The notes: generated from the sequence alone by a model not told the origin. A DNA stretch of 64,000 bases from Anaeromyxobacter oryzae (GCF_023169945.1 NZ_AP025591.1:3840481-3904480), one strand, 5' to 3'; counted from the stretch's first letter, positions 49,713-61,850 are shown. Made by a program: numbers and translations.

Positions 49713-50360
49713 GTGAACCAGACCAGAACCGCCGAGGCCACGATCCACGAGGTCGCGCCCGTCGAGCTGCACCGCGCCGCCGCGCTGGCCGAGACCGTCA
49801 TCAAGGACACGACCGCGAACCCGGCACCGCTCGGGCTGATGGGCTTCGGCCTCACGACCGTGCTCCTCAACCTCCACAACGCCGGCATCATCGGGATCGG
49901 CAGCATGATCCTGGCGATGGGCCTCTTCTACGGCGGCATCGCCCAGATCATCGCCGGCGTCATGGAGTGGAAGAAGAAGAACACCTTCGGGATGGTCGCG
50001 TTCACGTCCTACGGCTTCTTCTGGATCTCCCTCGTCGCGCTCATCCTGATGCCGCGGTTCGGCATCGTCGACGCGTCGGACAAGAACGCGATGGCGGCCT
50101 ACCTGTTCATCTGGGGGCTCTTCTCGGTCGTGCTCTTCATCGCGACCTTCAAGATGAACCGGGCGATCATGCTGGTGTTCTTCTCGCTCGTGATCCTCTT
50201 CATGCTCCTCGGCGTCGGCGACGCGACCGGCAACCATGCGATCACGAAGATCGCGGGCTACGAGGGCATCGCCTGCGGCCTCGGCGCCATGTACATCGGC
50301 GCCGCCCAGATCCTGAACGAGGTCTACGGGCGGAAGCTGCTCCCGCTCGGCGAGTTCTAG
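49713..50360 (+). CDS. satP: Acetate/succinate transporter of the GPR1/FUN34/YaaH family
   Basis: Inner-membrane carboxylate uptake protein. 215 residues from GTG 49713. Family signature [23 protein letters not shown] and six membrane helices, with [31 protein letters not shown] in the middle. The soluble N-terminus (1-35) is slightly longer than usual. Monocistronic, followed by a strong terminator. Confidence 0.92.
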   Translation: MNQTRTAEATIHEVAPVELHRAAALAETVIKDTTANPAPLGLMGFGLTTVLLNLHNAGIIGIGSMILAMGLFYGGIAQIIAGVMEWKKKNTFGMVAFTSYGFFWISLVALILMPRFGIVDASDKNAMAAYLFIWGLFSVVLFIATFKMNRAIMLVFFSLVILFMLLGVGDATGNHAITKIAGYEGIACGLGAMYIGAAQILNEVYGRKLLPLGEF

Positions 50361-50381
50361 GAACGCCGCGCAGAAGCACGA

Positions 50382-50406
50382 CGGCCCGGCCAGTCTGGCC
50401 GGGCCG
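50382..50406. terminator. Bidirectional terminator between satP and def
   Basis: 11-bp stem CGGCCCGGCCA / TGGCCGGGCCG with loop GTC, followed on the plus strand by TTCGCATTTGC. Lies 21 bases past the satP stop and 33 bases past the def stop on the other strand. Confidence 0.75.
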
Positions 50407-50439
50407 TTCGCATTTGCGGCGACGCGTGAGCGGTGGTCG

Positions 50440-50988
50440 CTACAGCGCGCTCTCGTGCTTCTCCGCGTGGCGGATCTGGTCGGCGGCGCGGTCGGCCTTG
50501 AGGCGCTTCATCCGCTTCCGGATGATCTCGCGCTTCAGGCTCGAGAGGTGATCCACGAAGAGCGTGCCGTCCAGGTGGTCGGTCTCGTGCTGCAGCGCGA
50601 TCGCGAGCAGCCCGTCCGCCTCGATCTCGAACGCCTTGCCGTGGTAGTCGAGCGCCCGCACCCACACCTTCGCGGCGCGCTCCACGTCCTCCGCCTCGCC
50701 GGGGATGGAGAGGCAGCCCTCGGTGTAGCTGGTCTTCCCCTCGAGCCGGACGATCTGCGGGTTCACGAGGTGGACGAGCTTCTGCCCCTCCTGCCGCGGC
50801 GACGTGTCGATGACCACGACCCGCTTCAGCTCCGCGATCTGCGGGGCGGCGAGCCCGACGCCGTCGGCGGCGTACATGGTCTCCGCCATGTCGTCGAGGA
50901 GGCGCCGGATGGAGTCGTCCACCCGGTCCACGGGCTTGGCGATCTCCTTCAGGATGGGGTCTGGCCAGATGACGATTTCACGAACCAT
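50440..50988 (-). CDS. def: Peptide deformylase
   Basis: Removes formyl groups from new proteins. 182 residues from ATG 50988. All three motifs are present: GVGLAAPQI, EGCLSIPGE (metal Cys) and QHETDHLDG (His-Glu-His). C-terminal tail (KRMKRLKADRAADQIRHAEKHESAL) is charged, as in many longer forms. Often next to fmt; not so here. Confidence 0.96.
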   Translation of the reverse strand: MVREIVIWPDPILKEIAKPVDRVDDSIRRLLDDMAETMYAADGVGLAAPQIAELKRVVVIDTSPRQEGQKLVHLVNPQIVRLEGKTSYTEGCLSIPGEAEDVERAAKVWVRALDYHGKAFEIEADGLLAIALQHETDHLDGTLFVDHLSSLKREIIRKRMKRLKADRAADQIRHAEKHESAL

Positions 50989-51062
50989 TCGAGCACCTTC
51001 TACCGGATCCGGAATGTAACGGGGAAGCCCCGGGCGCGCACGGCGCCGCCCCCGCCGGCGCC

Positions 51063-53950
<2,888 letters not shown>

Positions 53951-54031
53951 GATCGCCGCACGCCGGGTGACCAAGCGGGCGACCGTACGTCGGTTCTTCG
54001 CCTACCCGATACCGCGGTTCCGGCCGGCGCC

Positions 54032-54766
54032 TCACGGCGCGCCGAGGTCGTCGAGCAGCTCCGGATCCAGGCCGTCCGTCGAGAGCTCGAGGAGCACCTC
54101 CCGGGCGCTCTCCGGCGGGAAGGCGCCGCCCGCGGTCGCCGCCGCGAGCGCGCGGAGCCGGGCGGCCGGGAGCGCGGCGCGGGCGCCGGGGTCGAACGCG
54201 TCCGTCGCGAGCTCTCCGAGGATCGCGAGCGCGAGGCCGGCCGCCGCGCGCTCCGTCGCGTCGCCGGCGCTCGCGAGCGCGTCCCGCAGCGCGGGCCGGC
54301 TCCGCTCGACGTCCTCGGGGAGGCAGGAGAGGAGGTACGCCGCGGCCCTTCGCACCGCCGCGTCGGGATCGCGGAGCAGCGCGACGGCGGCGGCGACCCC
54401 TTCCCGCACCGCGGCGCGGGCTGCGCGGACCCACCCGAGCTCGCGCGCCACCTCGTCCCGCCGCGAGGGCGCGTGCACCGCGTGGTACGACTGGCCCTGC
54501 GCCACGAGCCCGAGGAGCACCGTCACGGCATCACGGTCCGGGGCGCCGGGGCGGGCGGCGAGCTCGAGCAGGAACGGGACGGCCGCGGCGGTCGCCTCGT
54601 AGACGGTTCCCTGGTGCCAGATCGTCTCGTGGAGCGCTTCGAGCGCGGCCCGCCGGGCGGTGGCGTCGCCGGCCGCGATCGCGCGCAGCAGCCCGGGGAC
54701 GTCGCGCGCCGGCCCGAACGCGTGGCGGAGGCGGGGCCAGTCGACGTCTCCGAGCCGATCGAGCAT
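54032..54766 (-). CDS. HEAT-repeat protein
   Basis: 244 residues, all-helical, with repeated Ala/Leu pairs spaced as in HEAT repeats (LLRDPDAAVRRAAAYLLSCLPED, RDALASAGDATERAAAGLALAIL). The segment LHETIWHQGTVYEATAAAVPFLLEL is typical of a family of stand-alone bacterial HEAT proteins, some adjacent to toxin genes; no toxin gene is seen here. No signal peptide. Probably a protein-binding scaffold; no specific role can be assigned. Confidence 0.8.
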   Translation of the reverse strand: MLDRLGDVDWPRLRHAFGPARDVPGLLRAIAAGDATARRAALEALHETIWHQGTVYEATAAAVPFLLELAARPGAPDRDAVTVLLGLVAQGQSYHAVHAPSRRDEVARELGWVRAARAAVREGVAAAVALLRDPDAAVRRAAAYLLSCLPEDVERSRPALRDALASAGDATERAAAGLALAILGELATDAFDPGARAALPAARLRALAAATAGGAFPPESAREVLLELSTDGLDPELLDDLGAP

Positions 54767-54850
54767 GCGGGGTCGATCATGGCACGGCGCGATCCTCCGC
54801 GCCCGGGCGCGGCCAGCGGCGACGCGACCGGGACGCCCGCGCGGGGTTCG

Positions 54851-57067
54851 TCACATCATCGAGTACGGATCCATGTCGAACCGGATGGCCGCGCCGCCGG
54901 GGGGGCGCACCGCGACGCGTGCCAGCGCGGCGTGCACGCGGAAGAGCGCCTTCGGCCCGTCCGCGCGGAAGAGCAGGTGCCACCGGTGGCGGCCGCGGAT
55001 CCGCTCGATGGCGGCGGGGGCGGGCCCGAGCATGGCCACCTCGCCCCCGAGCGCCGGGCGCGCGGCGTGCGCGAGCGCCTCCGCGGAGCGGCGGGCGCCG
55101 TCCTCCGAGCCCTCGACGCGGGCGGCCATCATGCGCGTGAAGGGGGGGTATCCGACGGTCCGCCGGCGATCGAGCTCGCCCGCCGCGAAGGCGGCGTAGT
55201 CGTGCCGCGCCGCGAGGGCGATCGCGGGCGTCCGCGGGTTGAAGGTCTGCACGACCACGCGCCCGCCCTCGGCCCCGCGGCCGGCGCGGCCCGCGACCTG
55301 CGTGAGCAGCTGGAACGTCCGCTCCGCGGCGCGGAAGTCCGGGAGCGCGAGGGCGGTGTCGGCGAGCACCACGCCGACGAGGGTCACGCCGGGGAAGTCG
55401 TGCCCCTTCGTCACCATCTGCGTCCCGACGAGCACGTCGAGCTCGCGTCGCGCGAACCGGGCGAGCACGGCGGCGGTGTCGTCGGCGGAGGTCACGACGT
55501 CGCGGTCGAGCCGCGCGACGCGCGCCGCCGGGAAGAGCTCCCGGACCGCCGCCTCCACCTGCTCGGTCCCGACCCCGACGCCGTACCGGACCCCGCCGCA
55601 CGCGGGGCAGCGCGCGTCCATCCGCTCCGTCCGGCCGCAGTAGTGGCAGAGCAGGATCCCGCGCCGCGCGTGGTGCGTGAGGGACACGGCGCACTCGGTG
55701 CACTGGGCCTCCGCCCCGCAGACCTCGCAGACGACCAGCGTCTCGTACCCGCGCCGGTTCAGGAAGAGGATGACCTGCTGCGACGCCTCGAGCGTGCGCG
55801 CGATGGCCTCGGACAGCTGCGGCGCGAGCAGCCCGGGGAGCTTCGCCACGCCCCCGCGGCGGAGCCGCCCGAGATCGACGAGCTCGACCTCCGGGAGGGG
55901 GCGGTCGTCGACGCGCGCGGGGAGCTCGAGCTTGCGGTACCGCCCGGCGCGCGCGTTCTCGAGCGTCTCGAGCGACGGCGTCGCGGAGCCCAGCACGAGC
56001 ACCGCGTCCTCGCGCTTCGCGCGGACGACGGCGAGATCGCGCGCGTGGTAGGGCGGGCCGTCCTCCTGCTTGAAGGACGGATCGTGCTCCTCGTCGACCA
56101 CGATGATGGCGAGGTCCTGCACCGGCGCGAAGATCGCGCTCCGGACGCCGACGCAGATCCGCGCGTCGCCGCGGCGGAGCCGCAGCCACTCCGCGTGCCG
56201 CTCGGCGTCGGAGAGGCCGGAGTGCATGAGCGCGACGTCGTCCCCGAACCGCGCGCGGAAGCGGCCGGCGAGCTGGGGGGTGAGGGCGATCTCGGGCACG
56301 AGGACGAGCGCGCCCTTGCCCGCGCCGCGGGCGCGCGCGATGGCCTGGAGGTAGACCTCGGTCTTGCCCGAGCCGGTGACGCCGTGGAGGAGGAAGGGCT
56401 GGAACGTCCCGGCCGCGGCGTCGAGCTCGACGAGCGCTGCGGCCTGCGCCGGCGTGAGGACGGGCGCCGCGGCGGACGCGGGGAGGAGGGCGCCCCGCGC
56501 GACGGGCGTCTCGGTCTCGAGCCGGACGAGGCCGCGCCGGGCGAGCGCGGCGACCGCGGGGCGGCCCTTCGGGAACGCGGCGCGGAGCTCCTCCACGGGG
56601 ATGCGGCCGCGCGCGAGGAGGTACTCGAGGACGGCGCGCTGCGCAGGCGCCCGCGCGAGCGCCTTCGGGTCCGCGGCGGCCCCGGCCGCGGCCTCCGCCG
56701 GCGCCGCGTACTCGACGCCGCGCCGCGCGGGCCCGGCCTCGCCGCGGCGCGCGTTCAGGCCGGGCGGGAGCGCGGCGCGGAGCAGCTCGCCGGGCGGCAC
56801 GAGGTAGTACTCCTCCGCCCAGCGGAGCAGCTCGACGAGCTCCGGCGTGAAGGGCGGGAACGGATCGAGCACCTCGACCACGTCGCGGAGCTCGATGCCG
56901 TCCGGCGCCGACGCCGGGAAGCCGACGACGTAGCCGGTCGCCCTCCGGCTCTTCCCGAACGGCACGGCCACCCGCTGGCCGAGGGAGACCCCGGGCGCGA
57001 GCGCGGATGGGACGCGGTAGGTGAACCGGCCGCGGACGGCGGCGGCGACGGCGACCTCGACGAGCAC
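54851..57067 (-). CDS. priA: Primosomal helicase PriA
   Basis: Restarts stalled replication forks. 738 residues from GTG 57067. N-terminal 3'-DNA-binding domain (VAVAAAVRGRFTYRVP, GQRVAVPFGKSRRATGYVVG), helicase core with Walker A GVTGSGKTEVYLQ, DEEHDPSFKQ, four CxxC-type pairs (CEVC, CTEC, CHYC, CPAC) binding two zincs, and motif VAGRAGRG. Ends MDPYSMM. TACACT six bases before the GTG suggests a leaderless transcript. Divergent from the cytochrome gene. Confidence 0.95.
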   Translation of the reverse strand: MLVEVAVAAAVRGRFTYRVPSALAPGVSLGQRVAVPFGKSRRATGYVVGFPASAPDGIELRDVVEVLDPFPPFTPELVELLRWAEEYYLVPPGELLRAALPPGLNARRGEAGPARRGVEYAAPAEAAAGAAADPKALARAPAQRAVLEYLLARGRIPVEELRAAFPKGRPAVAALARRGLVRLETETPVARGALLPASAAAPVLTPAQAAALVELDAAAGTFQPFLLHGVTGSGKTEVYLQAIARARGAGKGALVLVPEIALTPQLAGRFRARFGDDVALMHSGLSDAERHAEWLRLRRGDARICVGVRSAIFAPVQDLAIIVVDEEHDPSFKQEDGPPYHARDLAVVRAKREDAVLVLGSATPSLETLENARAGRYRKLELPARVDDRPLPEVELVDLGRLRRGGVAKLPGLLAPQLSEAIARTLEASQQVILFLNRRGYETLVVCEVCGAEAQCTECAVSLTHHARRGILLCHYCGRTERMDARCPACGGVRYGVGVGTEQVEAAVRELFPAARVARLDRDVVTSADDTAAVLARFARRELDVLVGTQMVTKGHDFPGVTLVGVVLADTALALPDFRAAERTFQLLTQVAGRAGRGAEGGRVVVQTFNPRTPAIALAARHDYAAFAAGELDRRRTVGYPPFTRMMAARVEGSEDGARRSAEALAHAARPALGGEVAMLGPAPAAIERIRGRHRWHLLFRADGPKALFRVHAALARVAVRPPGGAAIRFDMDPYSMM

Positions 57068-57073
57068 GCGAGG

Positions 57074-57117
57074 AGTGTAGCAGCGGAGGGCCACGCGGGC
57101 CGCCGTTCGGCTACACT
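57074..57117. promoter_or_regulatory. Divergent -10 boxes of priA and the triheme cytochrome gene
   Basis: Minus strand TACACT (57079-57074) lies six bases before the priA GTG. Plus strand TACACT (57112-57117) lies 27 bases before the cytochrome GTG, which has GGGAGG in between. The two boxes are identical and 32 bases apart, so the promoters share their upstream DNA. No good -35 on either side. Confidence 0.5.
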
Positions 57118-57143
57118 CGCGCGCCACTCTCCGGGAGGACACC

Positions 57144-57842
57144 GTGACCCTCGATCTCCGTCGCCTCGTCATCGCGGTCGGCGTCGCCGCCGTGCTCGCG
57201 TGCGGCGAGAAGCAACCGCCCTCCGCCACGCCGCAGCCCGCGGCGCCTCCGCCGCCCGCGCCCGCCGCGGCGCCGACGCCCGCACCCGAGCCGAAGCCGC
57301 CGGAGGCCCCGCCCGCCGAGCCGAAGCCGGCGCAGCCGACGCCCGCCGAGGCGAAGCCGGCCGAGACGAAGCCAGCCCAGGCCCCGGCGCAGGCCACGCC
57401 GGCGAAGCCCTCCGAGGCGAAGCCCGCCCCGGCGAAGCCCGCGCCCGCGGCGCCGGCGGCCGCTCCGGCGACCACCGCGGCGCCGAAGCCCGCGGAGACG
57501 ACGCCGCCGGCGCCCGCGCCGTCGAGGCCGGCCGAGACCGCTCCCGCGGCGCCGCCCGCCGCCGAGGCCGCGCACGCCAAGGTCGGCCCGCAGAAGTGCA
57601 AGATGTGCCACCGCGTCGAGGTCGATTCGTGGTCCGCCTCCCCGCACGCCGCGAAGGGGCTCGACTGCGAGGGCTGCCACGGGAACGGCGCCGACTACTG
57701 GAACGCGAGCGTGATGCGCGACCCGGCGAGGGCGGCCGCTGCGGGCCTCGTGATGCCGGGCGTCGCGTTCTGCAAGCGGTGCCATGGCGCGAAGGCGGAC
57801 CCGTCGCTCCTGCCGAAGGCGCACGCGCACAAGGGCGGGTGA
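57144..57842 (+). CDS. Triheme c-type cytochrome lipoprotein with Pro/Ala-rich spacer
   Basis: 232 residues from GTG 57144. N-terminal helix with lipobox (AAVLAC, Cys 20). Residues 22-145 are Pro/Ala/Lys/Glu-rich with repeated AEPKPA/AKPAET units. The last 85 residues hold three CxxCH haem sites at C152, C175 and C210, resembling small multihaem domains of the cytochrome c554 type. Most likely a periplasmic or surface-tethered electron carrier on a flexible stalk. Redox partner not encoded nearby. Confidence 0.88.
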   Translation: MTLDLRRLVIAVGVAAVLACGEKQPPSATPQPAAPPPPAPAAAPTPAPEPKPPEAPPAEPKPAQPTPAEAKPAETKPAQAPAQATPAKPSEAKPAPAKPAPAAPAAAPATTAAPKPAETTPPAPAPSRPAETAPAAPPAAEAAHAKVGPQKCKMCHRVEVDSWSASPHAAKGLDCEGCHGNGADYWNASVMRDPARAAAAGLVMPGVAFCKRCHGAKADPSLLPKAHAHKGG

Positions 57843-57882
57843 CGAGCGGGCCTCGGGCCTCGCGGCCGGCGCTGCGGAGCGG

Positions 57883-58527
57883 CTAGCGCACGCCGGTGAA
57901 CGGGGCCAGGAACGCGCGCGCCTCCGCGAAGATCACGTCGAGCGAGGCCACGAGCTCGTGCCCGTCGTCGACGGGCACGAGCCGCGCCGTCGGCGTGCGC
58001 GCGACGAACTCGGCGACGTCGTCGAACGGCACGGTGTCGTCGCGACGCCCCGCGATGCAGAGGGTCGGCACGCGGACCTCGGGGAACGCAGGCCAGCCGC
58101 GGGCGTCCTCGTGGAATTGCCATCCGAGGCGGCGCCGGCGCCCCGACGCGAAGTGCTCGACCTCGAGCCCGCGCGCCCTCCACTGCTCGCGCTCTCCGTC
58201 GGTGAGCCGGCGATCCCACCGCTCGAAGAGCCGCACCGCCGGCGCCATCAGCACGAGCCGCTCGATGGAAGGATCGCGCGCGGCGGCCACCGCGGCGAGG
58301 TAGCCGCCGAGCGAGCTGCCGATGATGGCGTGGGGCGGAGCCGCTGCGGCCAGGAGACGCTCCGCCACCGCGAGCATGGACGACGGCGACGACGCCTCGA
58401 ACCCGTTCTCGCCCGGGGTGAGATCCGGGATCTCGAGGTGCACGCCGATGGCCGCGAAGCGCGCCGCGAGCGCCTGCGCCTTCTTGGAGGACGGTCCGGA
58501 GGCGAAGCCGTGGAGGTAGAGGAGCAC
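57883..58527 (-). CDS. YqiA-like alpha/beta hydrolase (UPF0227)
   Basis: 214 residues from GTG 58527 (LLYLHGFASGPSSKKAQAL). Alpha/beta-hydrolase with oxyanion-hole LHGF, nucleophile Ser in GSSLGGYLA, Asp in GRRDDTVPF and His in VDDGHEL, matching the YqiA esterase family. TAACCT lies seven bases before the start, no ribosome binding site. Convergent with the cytochrome gene; substrate unknown. Confidence 0.85.
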   Translation of the reverse strand: MLLYLHGFASGPSSKKAQALAARFAAIGVHLEIPDLTPGENGFEASSPSSMLAVAERLLAAAAPPHAIIGSSLGGYLAAVAAARDPSIERLVLMAPAVRLFERWDRRLTDGEREQWRARGLEVEHFASGRRRRLGWQFHEDARGWPAFPEVRVPTLCIAGRRDDTVPFDDVAEFVARTPTARLVPVDDGHELVASLDVIFAEARAFLAPFTGVR

Positions 58528-58534
58528 GCCCCGG

Positions 58535-58540
58535 AGGTTA
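58535..58540 (-). promoter_or_regulatory. -10 box of leaderless esterase gene
   Basis: TAACCT on the minus strand, seven bases before GTG 58527; no -35 recognised. Confidence 0.4.
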
Positions 58541-58600
58541 ACCCGCGGGCCGGCGGCACGCCGCGTGCTTCGGGATCGCTCGATGCCCGCCGCCGCCACC

Positions 58601-58672
58601 CGTTCACCCCGAGCCTGTCGACGCCCCGACCGCGCTGCGCCCGGCCGCGCTTCGACAGGGGCACCGCGAACG
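58601..58672. repeat. 72-bp cruciform-forming intergenic repeat
   Basis: Outer arms CGTTC...GAACG (58601-58605, 58668-58672) and inner arms CCTGTCGA (58614-58621) / TCGACAGG (58652-58659). The flank CCGTTCACCCCGAGCCTGTCGA resembles an abundant class of short palindromic repeats in GC-rich genomes. Sits between the divergent esterase and YiiX-like genes. Confidence 0.6.
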
Positions 58673-58707
58673 CCTCTCGTCCCCGACGCCTCCGATCGGA
58701 GCCGCCC

Positions 58708-59313
58708 ATGACCGCCTCGCTCGCCCGGACGTGTACCGTCGCCCTCGCCCTCGCCGTGTCCGCGGGGACACGCGGGGCGGAGCCGTCGCTCGAGGCCGGG
58801 GACGTCGTCCTCCAGACCTCGCGGTCGTCGCAGTCGCGTGCGATCCGGGAGGCGACGGGCAGCCCGTGGTCGCACGTCGGGATCGTCGACGTCGGGCCGG
58901 ACGGGCCGCACGTGATCGAGGCGATCGCGCACGTCTCGCGGACGCCATGGACGGCGTGGCGCGCGCGCGGCGAGGCGGGGCGCGTCCTCGTGCTCCGGGC
59001 GCGCGGGCTCCCCGCCCCGGCACGCGCTCGCGCCGCGGCGGTGGCGCGTGGCCTGATGGGGCGGCCGTACGACGTCCGGTTCGAGTGGGGTGACGACCGG
59101 CTCTACTGCTCGGAGCTGGTCGCGAAGGCGTATCTCCGCGGCACGGGACGCGCGCTCGGCCGGATGCAGCGCCTCCGCGACCTGCGCGTCGGCGGCCTCG
59201 ACCGCGCGATCGCCGCGCGCTACGGAGGCCGGGTGCCGTGGGACCTGCGGCTCGTCACGCCCGCGTCCATCGCGGCCGATCCGGCGCTGTCGCCGGTGTA
59301 CGCGTTTCCCTGA
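58708..59313 (+). CDS. YiiX-like permuted papain-fold protein, exported
   Basis: 201 residues with a Sec signal peptide (TCTVALALAVSAGTRGAE). NlpC/P60 superfamily, YiiX/YebB type: GDVVLQTSRSSQSRAIREATGSPWSHVGIV contains the His, and LYCSELVAKAY the Cys, in permuted order. Such proteins act as amidases or thioesterases; the substrate is unknown. Confidence 0.85.
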   Translation: MTASLARTCTVALALAVSAGTRGAEPSLEAGDVVLQTSRSSQSRAIREATGSPWSHVGIVDVGPDGPHVIEAIAHVSRTPWTAWRARGEAGRVLVLRARGLPAPARARAAAVARGLMGRPYDVRFEWGDDRLYCSELVAKAYLRGTGRALGRMQRLRDLRVGGLDRAIAARYGGRVPWDLRLVTPASIAADPALSPVYAFP

Positions 59314-59366
59314 CATCGCGCGCGCGACACCCGGCGCGGGGCTCGCGCGGGGCACGCCACCGGAGC

Positions 59367-59372
59367 TACGCT
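59367..59372 (+). promoter_or_regulatory. -10 box of small helical protein gene
   Basis: TACGCT, six bases before ATG 59379. The intervening GCAAGG could also act as a weak ribosome binding site. Confidence 0.45.
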
Positions 59373-59378
59373 GCAAGG

Positions 59379-59654
59379 ATGGTCTGGGGGGACCTCATGA
59401 TGGATCAACGTCTGGAATCCGCGGTGCGGCGGCTCTGCCGCGACGGCGCCGCCCTCGCGGCGGACGGCGAGCGCGCGATGGCGCTCGAGAGCTACCTCGA
59501 GGCCTGGCAGCTCCTGCCGGAGCCGAAGGACGCGCCGATCGCGGCCGACGTGCGCGCCGGCATCCGGGGCCTCGTCCGCGGCACCGCGGCGCTCGAGCGC
59601 GCCGCCGCCGTCATCCTTCGCGAGGACGCGCCGCGCGACCTCGCCCGGGCTTGA
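59379..59654 (+). CDS. Small TPR-like helical protein
   Basis: 91 residues, soluble, all-helical. RAMALESYLEAWQLLPEPKDAP has the spacing of a TPR helix pair. No catalytic motif. ATG 59379 follows TACGCT by six bases. Convergent with rarA, seven bases away. Probably a small scaffold; function unknown. Confidence 0.7.
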   Translation: MVWGDLMMDQRLESAVRRLCRDGAALAADGERAMALESYLEAWQLLPEPKDAPIAADVRAGIRGLVRGTAALERAAAVILREDAPRDLARA

Positions 59655-59661
59655 ACGCGGC

Positions 59662-60972
59662 TCAGTCCTTCTTCTCTCGCAGCGCGCGGAGCCGCTCCGC
59701 GAGCGTGCCCTCGAGCCCGTTCGCGGAGAGCTTCACGATCTCCTCGGCGCGGATCGCGTCCGGCAGGTACTGCTCGGCCACGTAGTGGCCCTCGAAGTTG
59801 TGCGGGTACCTGTACCCGCCGCCGTAGCCGAGCCCTTCCATGAGCTTGGTGGGTGCGTTGCGGAGCTTGAGCGGCACGGGCAGCGGCCCGCGCTCGCGCA
59901 CGAGACGGCGGGCGTTCCCGTACGCGGTGATCGCGGTGTTCGACTTGGGCGCGAGCGCGAGGTAGATGGCGGCCTGGCTCATCGGCAGCACGCCCTCCGG
60001 CAGCCCGACGAGCTCCACCGCCTGCAGCGCCGCGATCGCGATCTGCAGCGCCTGCGGATCGGCGTTCCCCACGTCCTCGGACGCGAAGATCACCATCCGG
60101 CGCAGCACGAAGCGCGGGTCCTCGCCCGCCTCGAGCATCCGGACCATGTAGTAGACGGCCGCGTCCGGATCCGAGCCGCGCATCGACTTGATGAACGCGG
60201 AGACGACGTTGTAGTGCTCCTCGCCGGCCTTGTCGTAGAGGATCGTCCTCGCCTGGAGCGCCTCCTCGGCGTCGGCGCGCTCGATGGTGGCGCGCCCGGC
60301 GAGCCTCACCGCGGCGGCCGACACCTCGAGGGCGTTCAGCGCGCGCCGCGCGTCGCCGAAGCTGTGACGTGCGATCGCCTCGCGGGCCTCCGGCGAGAGC
60401 TGGAGCTCCCCCGCGAGCCCGTCCTTCGACGCGACCGCGCGATCCACGAGCGCGCCGAGCTCGTCCTCGGTGAGCGCGCGGAGCGTCACGACGCGGCAGC
60501 GCGAGAGGAGCGCGGCGTTCACCTCGAAGGACGGGTTCTCCGTCGTGGCGCCGATGAGGACGATCGTCCCGTCCTCCACGTGGGGCAGGAACGCGTCCTG
60601 CTGCGCCTTCGTGAAGCGGTGGATCTCGTCCACGAAGAGGATGGTGCGCTTGCGGTGGAGCTTCCGCCGATCGCGCGCCGCGGCGACGATCTCCCGGATC
60701 TCCTTCACCCCGCCGAGCACGGCGCTGAACGGGACGTACTCGGCCCCGGTGCGCTGGGCGACGATCCGGGCGAGGGTGGTCTTCCCGGTCCCGGGCGGTC
60801 CCCAGAGGATGAGCGAGGGCACCTGGTCCGCCTCGATGGCGCGGCGGAGCGCGGTGCCGGGGCCGAGGACGTGGTCCTGCCCGGCGAAGTCCTCCAGGCG
60901 ACGGGGGCGCATCCGCTCGGCGAGCGGCTTGCCGGAAGGGTCCTCCTGCGCGGCGCGGTCGAAGAGGTCCAT
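59662..60972 (-). CDS. rarA: RarA/MgsA (WRNIP1 family) replication-associated AAA+ ATPase
   Basis: 436 residues. Clamp-loader-like ATPase active at stalled forks. RPRRLEDFAGQDHVLGPGTALR, Walker A GPPGTGKTTL, Walker B FVDEIHRF, sensor ATTENPSFEVNAALLSRC, and the C-terminal tetramerisation domain (GSDPDAAVYYMVRMLEAGEDP, YKYPHNFEGHYV-type YRYPHNFEG). Full length. Divergent from nadK with 26 bases between the start codons. Confidence 0.95.
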   Translation of the reverse strand: MDLFDRAAQEDPSGKPLAERMRPRRLEDFAGQDHVLGPGTALRRAIEADQVPSLILWGPPGTGKTTLARIVAQRTGAEYVPFSAVLGGVKEIREIVAAARDRRKLHRKRTILFVDEIHRFTKAQQDAFLPHVEDGTIVLIGATTENPSFEVNAALLSRCRVVTLRALTEDELGALVDRAVASKDGLAGELQLSPEAREAIARHSFGDARRALNALEVSAAAVRLAGRATIERADAEEALQARTILYDKAGEEHYNVVSAFIKSMRGSDPDAAVYYMVRMLEAGEDPRFVLRRMVIFASEDVGNADPQALQIAIAALQAVELVGLPEGVLPMSQAAIYLALAPKSNTAITAYGNARRLVRERGPLPVPLKLRNAPTKLMEGLGYGGGYRYPHNFEGHYVAEQYLPDAIRAEEIVKLSANGLEGTLAERLRALREKKD

Positions 60973-60984
60973 GCGATGTGGTCA

Positions 60985-60990
60985 TATAAT
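60985..60990 (+). promoter_or_regulatory. -10 box (perfect TATAAT) of nadK
   Basis: TATAAT, eight bases before ATG 60999, so transcription should begin at or very near the start codon. No good -35 at the expected place. Confidence 0.6.
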
Positions 60991-60998
60991 GGCACGCC

Positions 60999-61838
60999 AT
61001 GGACGGTCATCCGTGCCCCGTGCCCCGCCGCGTCGGGATCGTACACAAGGTGACGAGCGCCGAGGCCTCGGAGACCGCGCTCTACGTCGCCCAGTTCCTG
61101 CGGTCGAAGGGCGTCGAGGTCACGCACGACGAGGCCGAGATCGCGAAGACCTCCGAGCTCGTGGTGGTCCTCGGAGGCGACGGCACCCTCATCCACGCCG
61201 CCTCCGTGCTCGACGGCCGCCCGGTGCCCATCCTCGGGGTGAACATGGGGAGCCTCGGGTTCATGACCGAGGTCCCGCAGTCCAGCATGTACCAGACCCT
61301 CGAGAGCGTCCTCACCGGCCGCGCGACGCTCTCCGAGCGGATGAAGCTCCGGGTGCACCTGCACCGGGGCGGGAGCCCGGAGCGTCTCCTCGACACGGAG
61401 GTGCTGAACGACGTGGTGATGGCGAAGGGCGCGCTCTCGCGCATGGTCGAGCTCGACACGCGCTGCTCCGGCAACTACGTCACGACGTTCAAGGCCGACG
61501 GCATCATCGTCGCGACGCCCACCGGCTCCACCGCGTACGCCCTCGCCGCGAACGGCCCCATCGTCTTCCCGACGATGCGCGGCGTGATCGTCGCGCCCAT
61601 CTGCCCGCACACGCTCACGCAGCGGCCGCTCGTGGTGCCGGACGACGAGAACATCGAGATCCTCCTCGTGAACGACAGCGAGGTGTACCTGACGCTCGAC
61701 GGCCAGAAGGGGATGAAGCTCGAGCGCGGCGATCGCGTGCAGGTGAAGCAGTCGTACAACCGCGTCCTGCTCGTCCGGAACCCGCAGATCGACTTCTTCG
61801 GCATCCTCCGCGCGAAGCTGCGGTGGGGTGAGCGCTAG
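60999..61838 (+). CDS. nadK: NAD kinase
   Basis: Makes NADP from NAD. 279 residues. GGDGT motif in VVLGGDGTLIHAA, NMGSLGFMTE, NDVVMAKG, and ATPTGSTAYALAANGP; all catalytic motifs are intact. ATG 60999 is preceded by a perfect TATAAT and no ribosome binding site. Followed, after a long inverted repeat, by recN. Confidence 0.96.
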   Translation: MDGHPCPVPRRVGIVHKVTSAEASETALYVAQFLRSKGVEVTHDEAEIAKTSELVVVLGGDGTLIHAASVLDGRPVPILGVNMGSLGFMTEVPQSSMYQTLESVLTGRATLSERMKLRVHLHRGGSPERLLDTEVLNDVVMAKGALSRMVELDTRCSGNYVTTFKADGIIVATPTGSTAYALAANGPIVFPTMRGVIVAPICPHTLTQRPLVVPDDENIEILLVNDSEVYLTLDGQKGMKLERGDRVQVKQSYNRVLLVRNPQIDFFGILRAKLRWGER

Positions 61839-61850
61839 GCGCCGAAGGCC

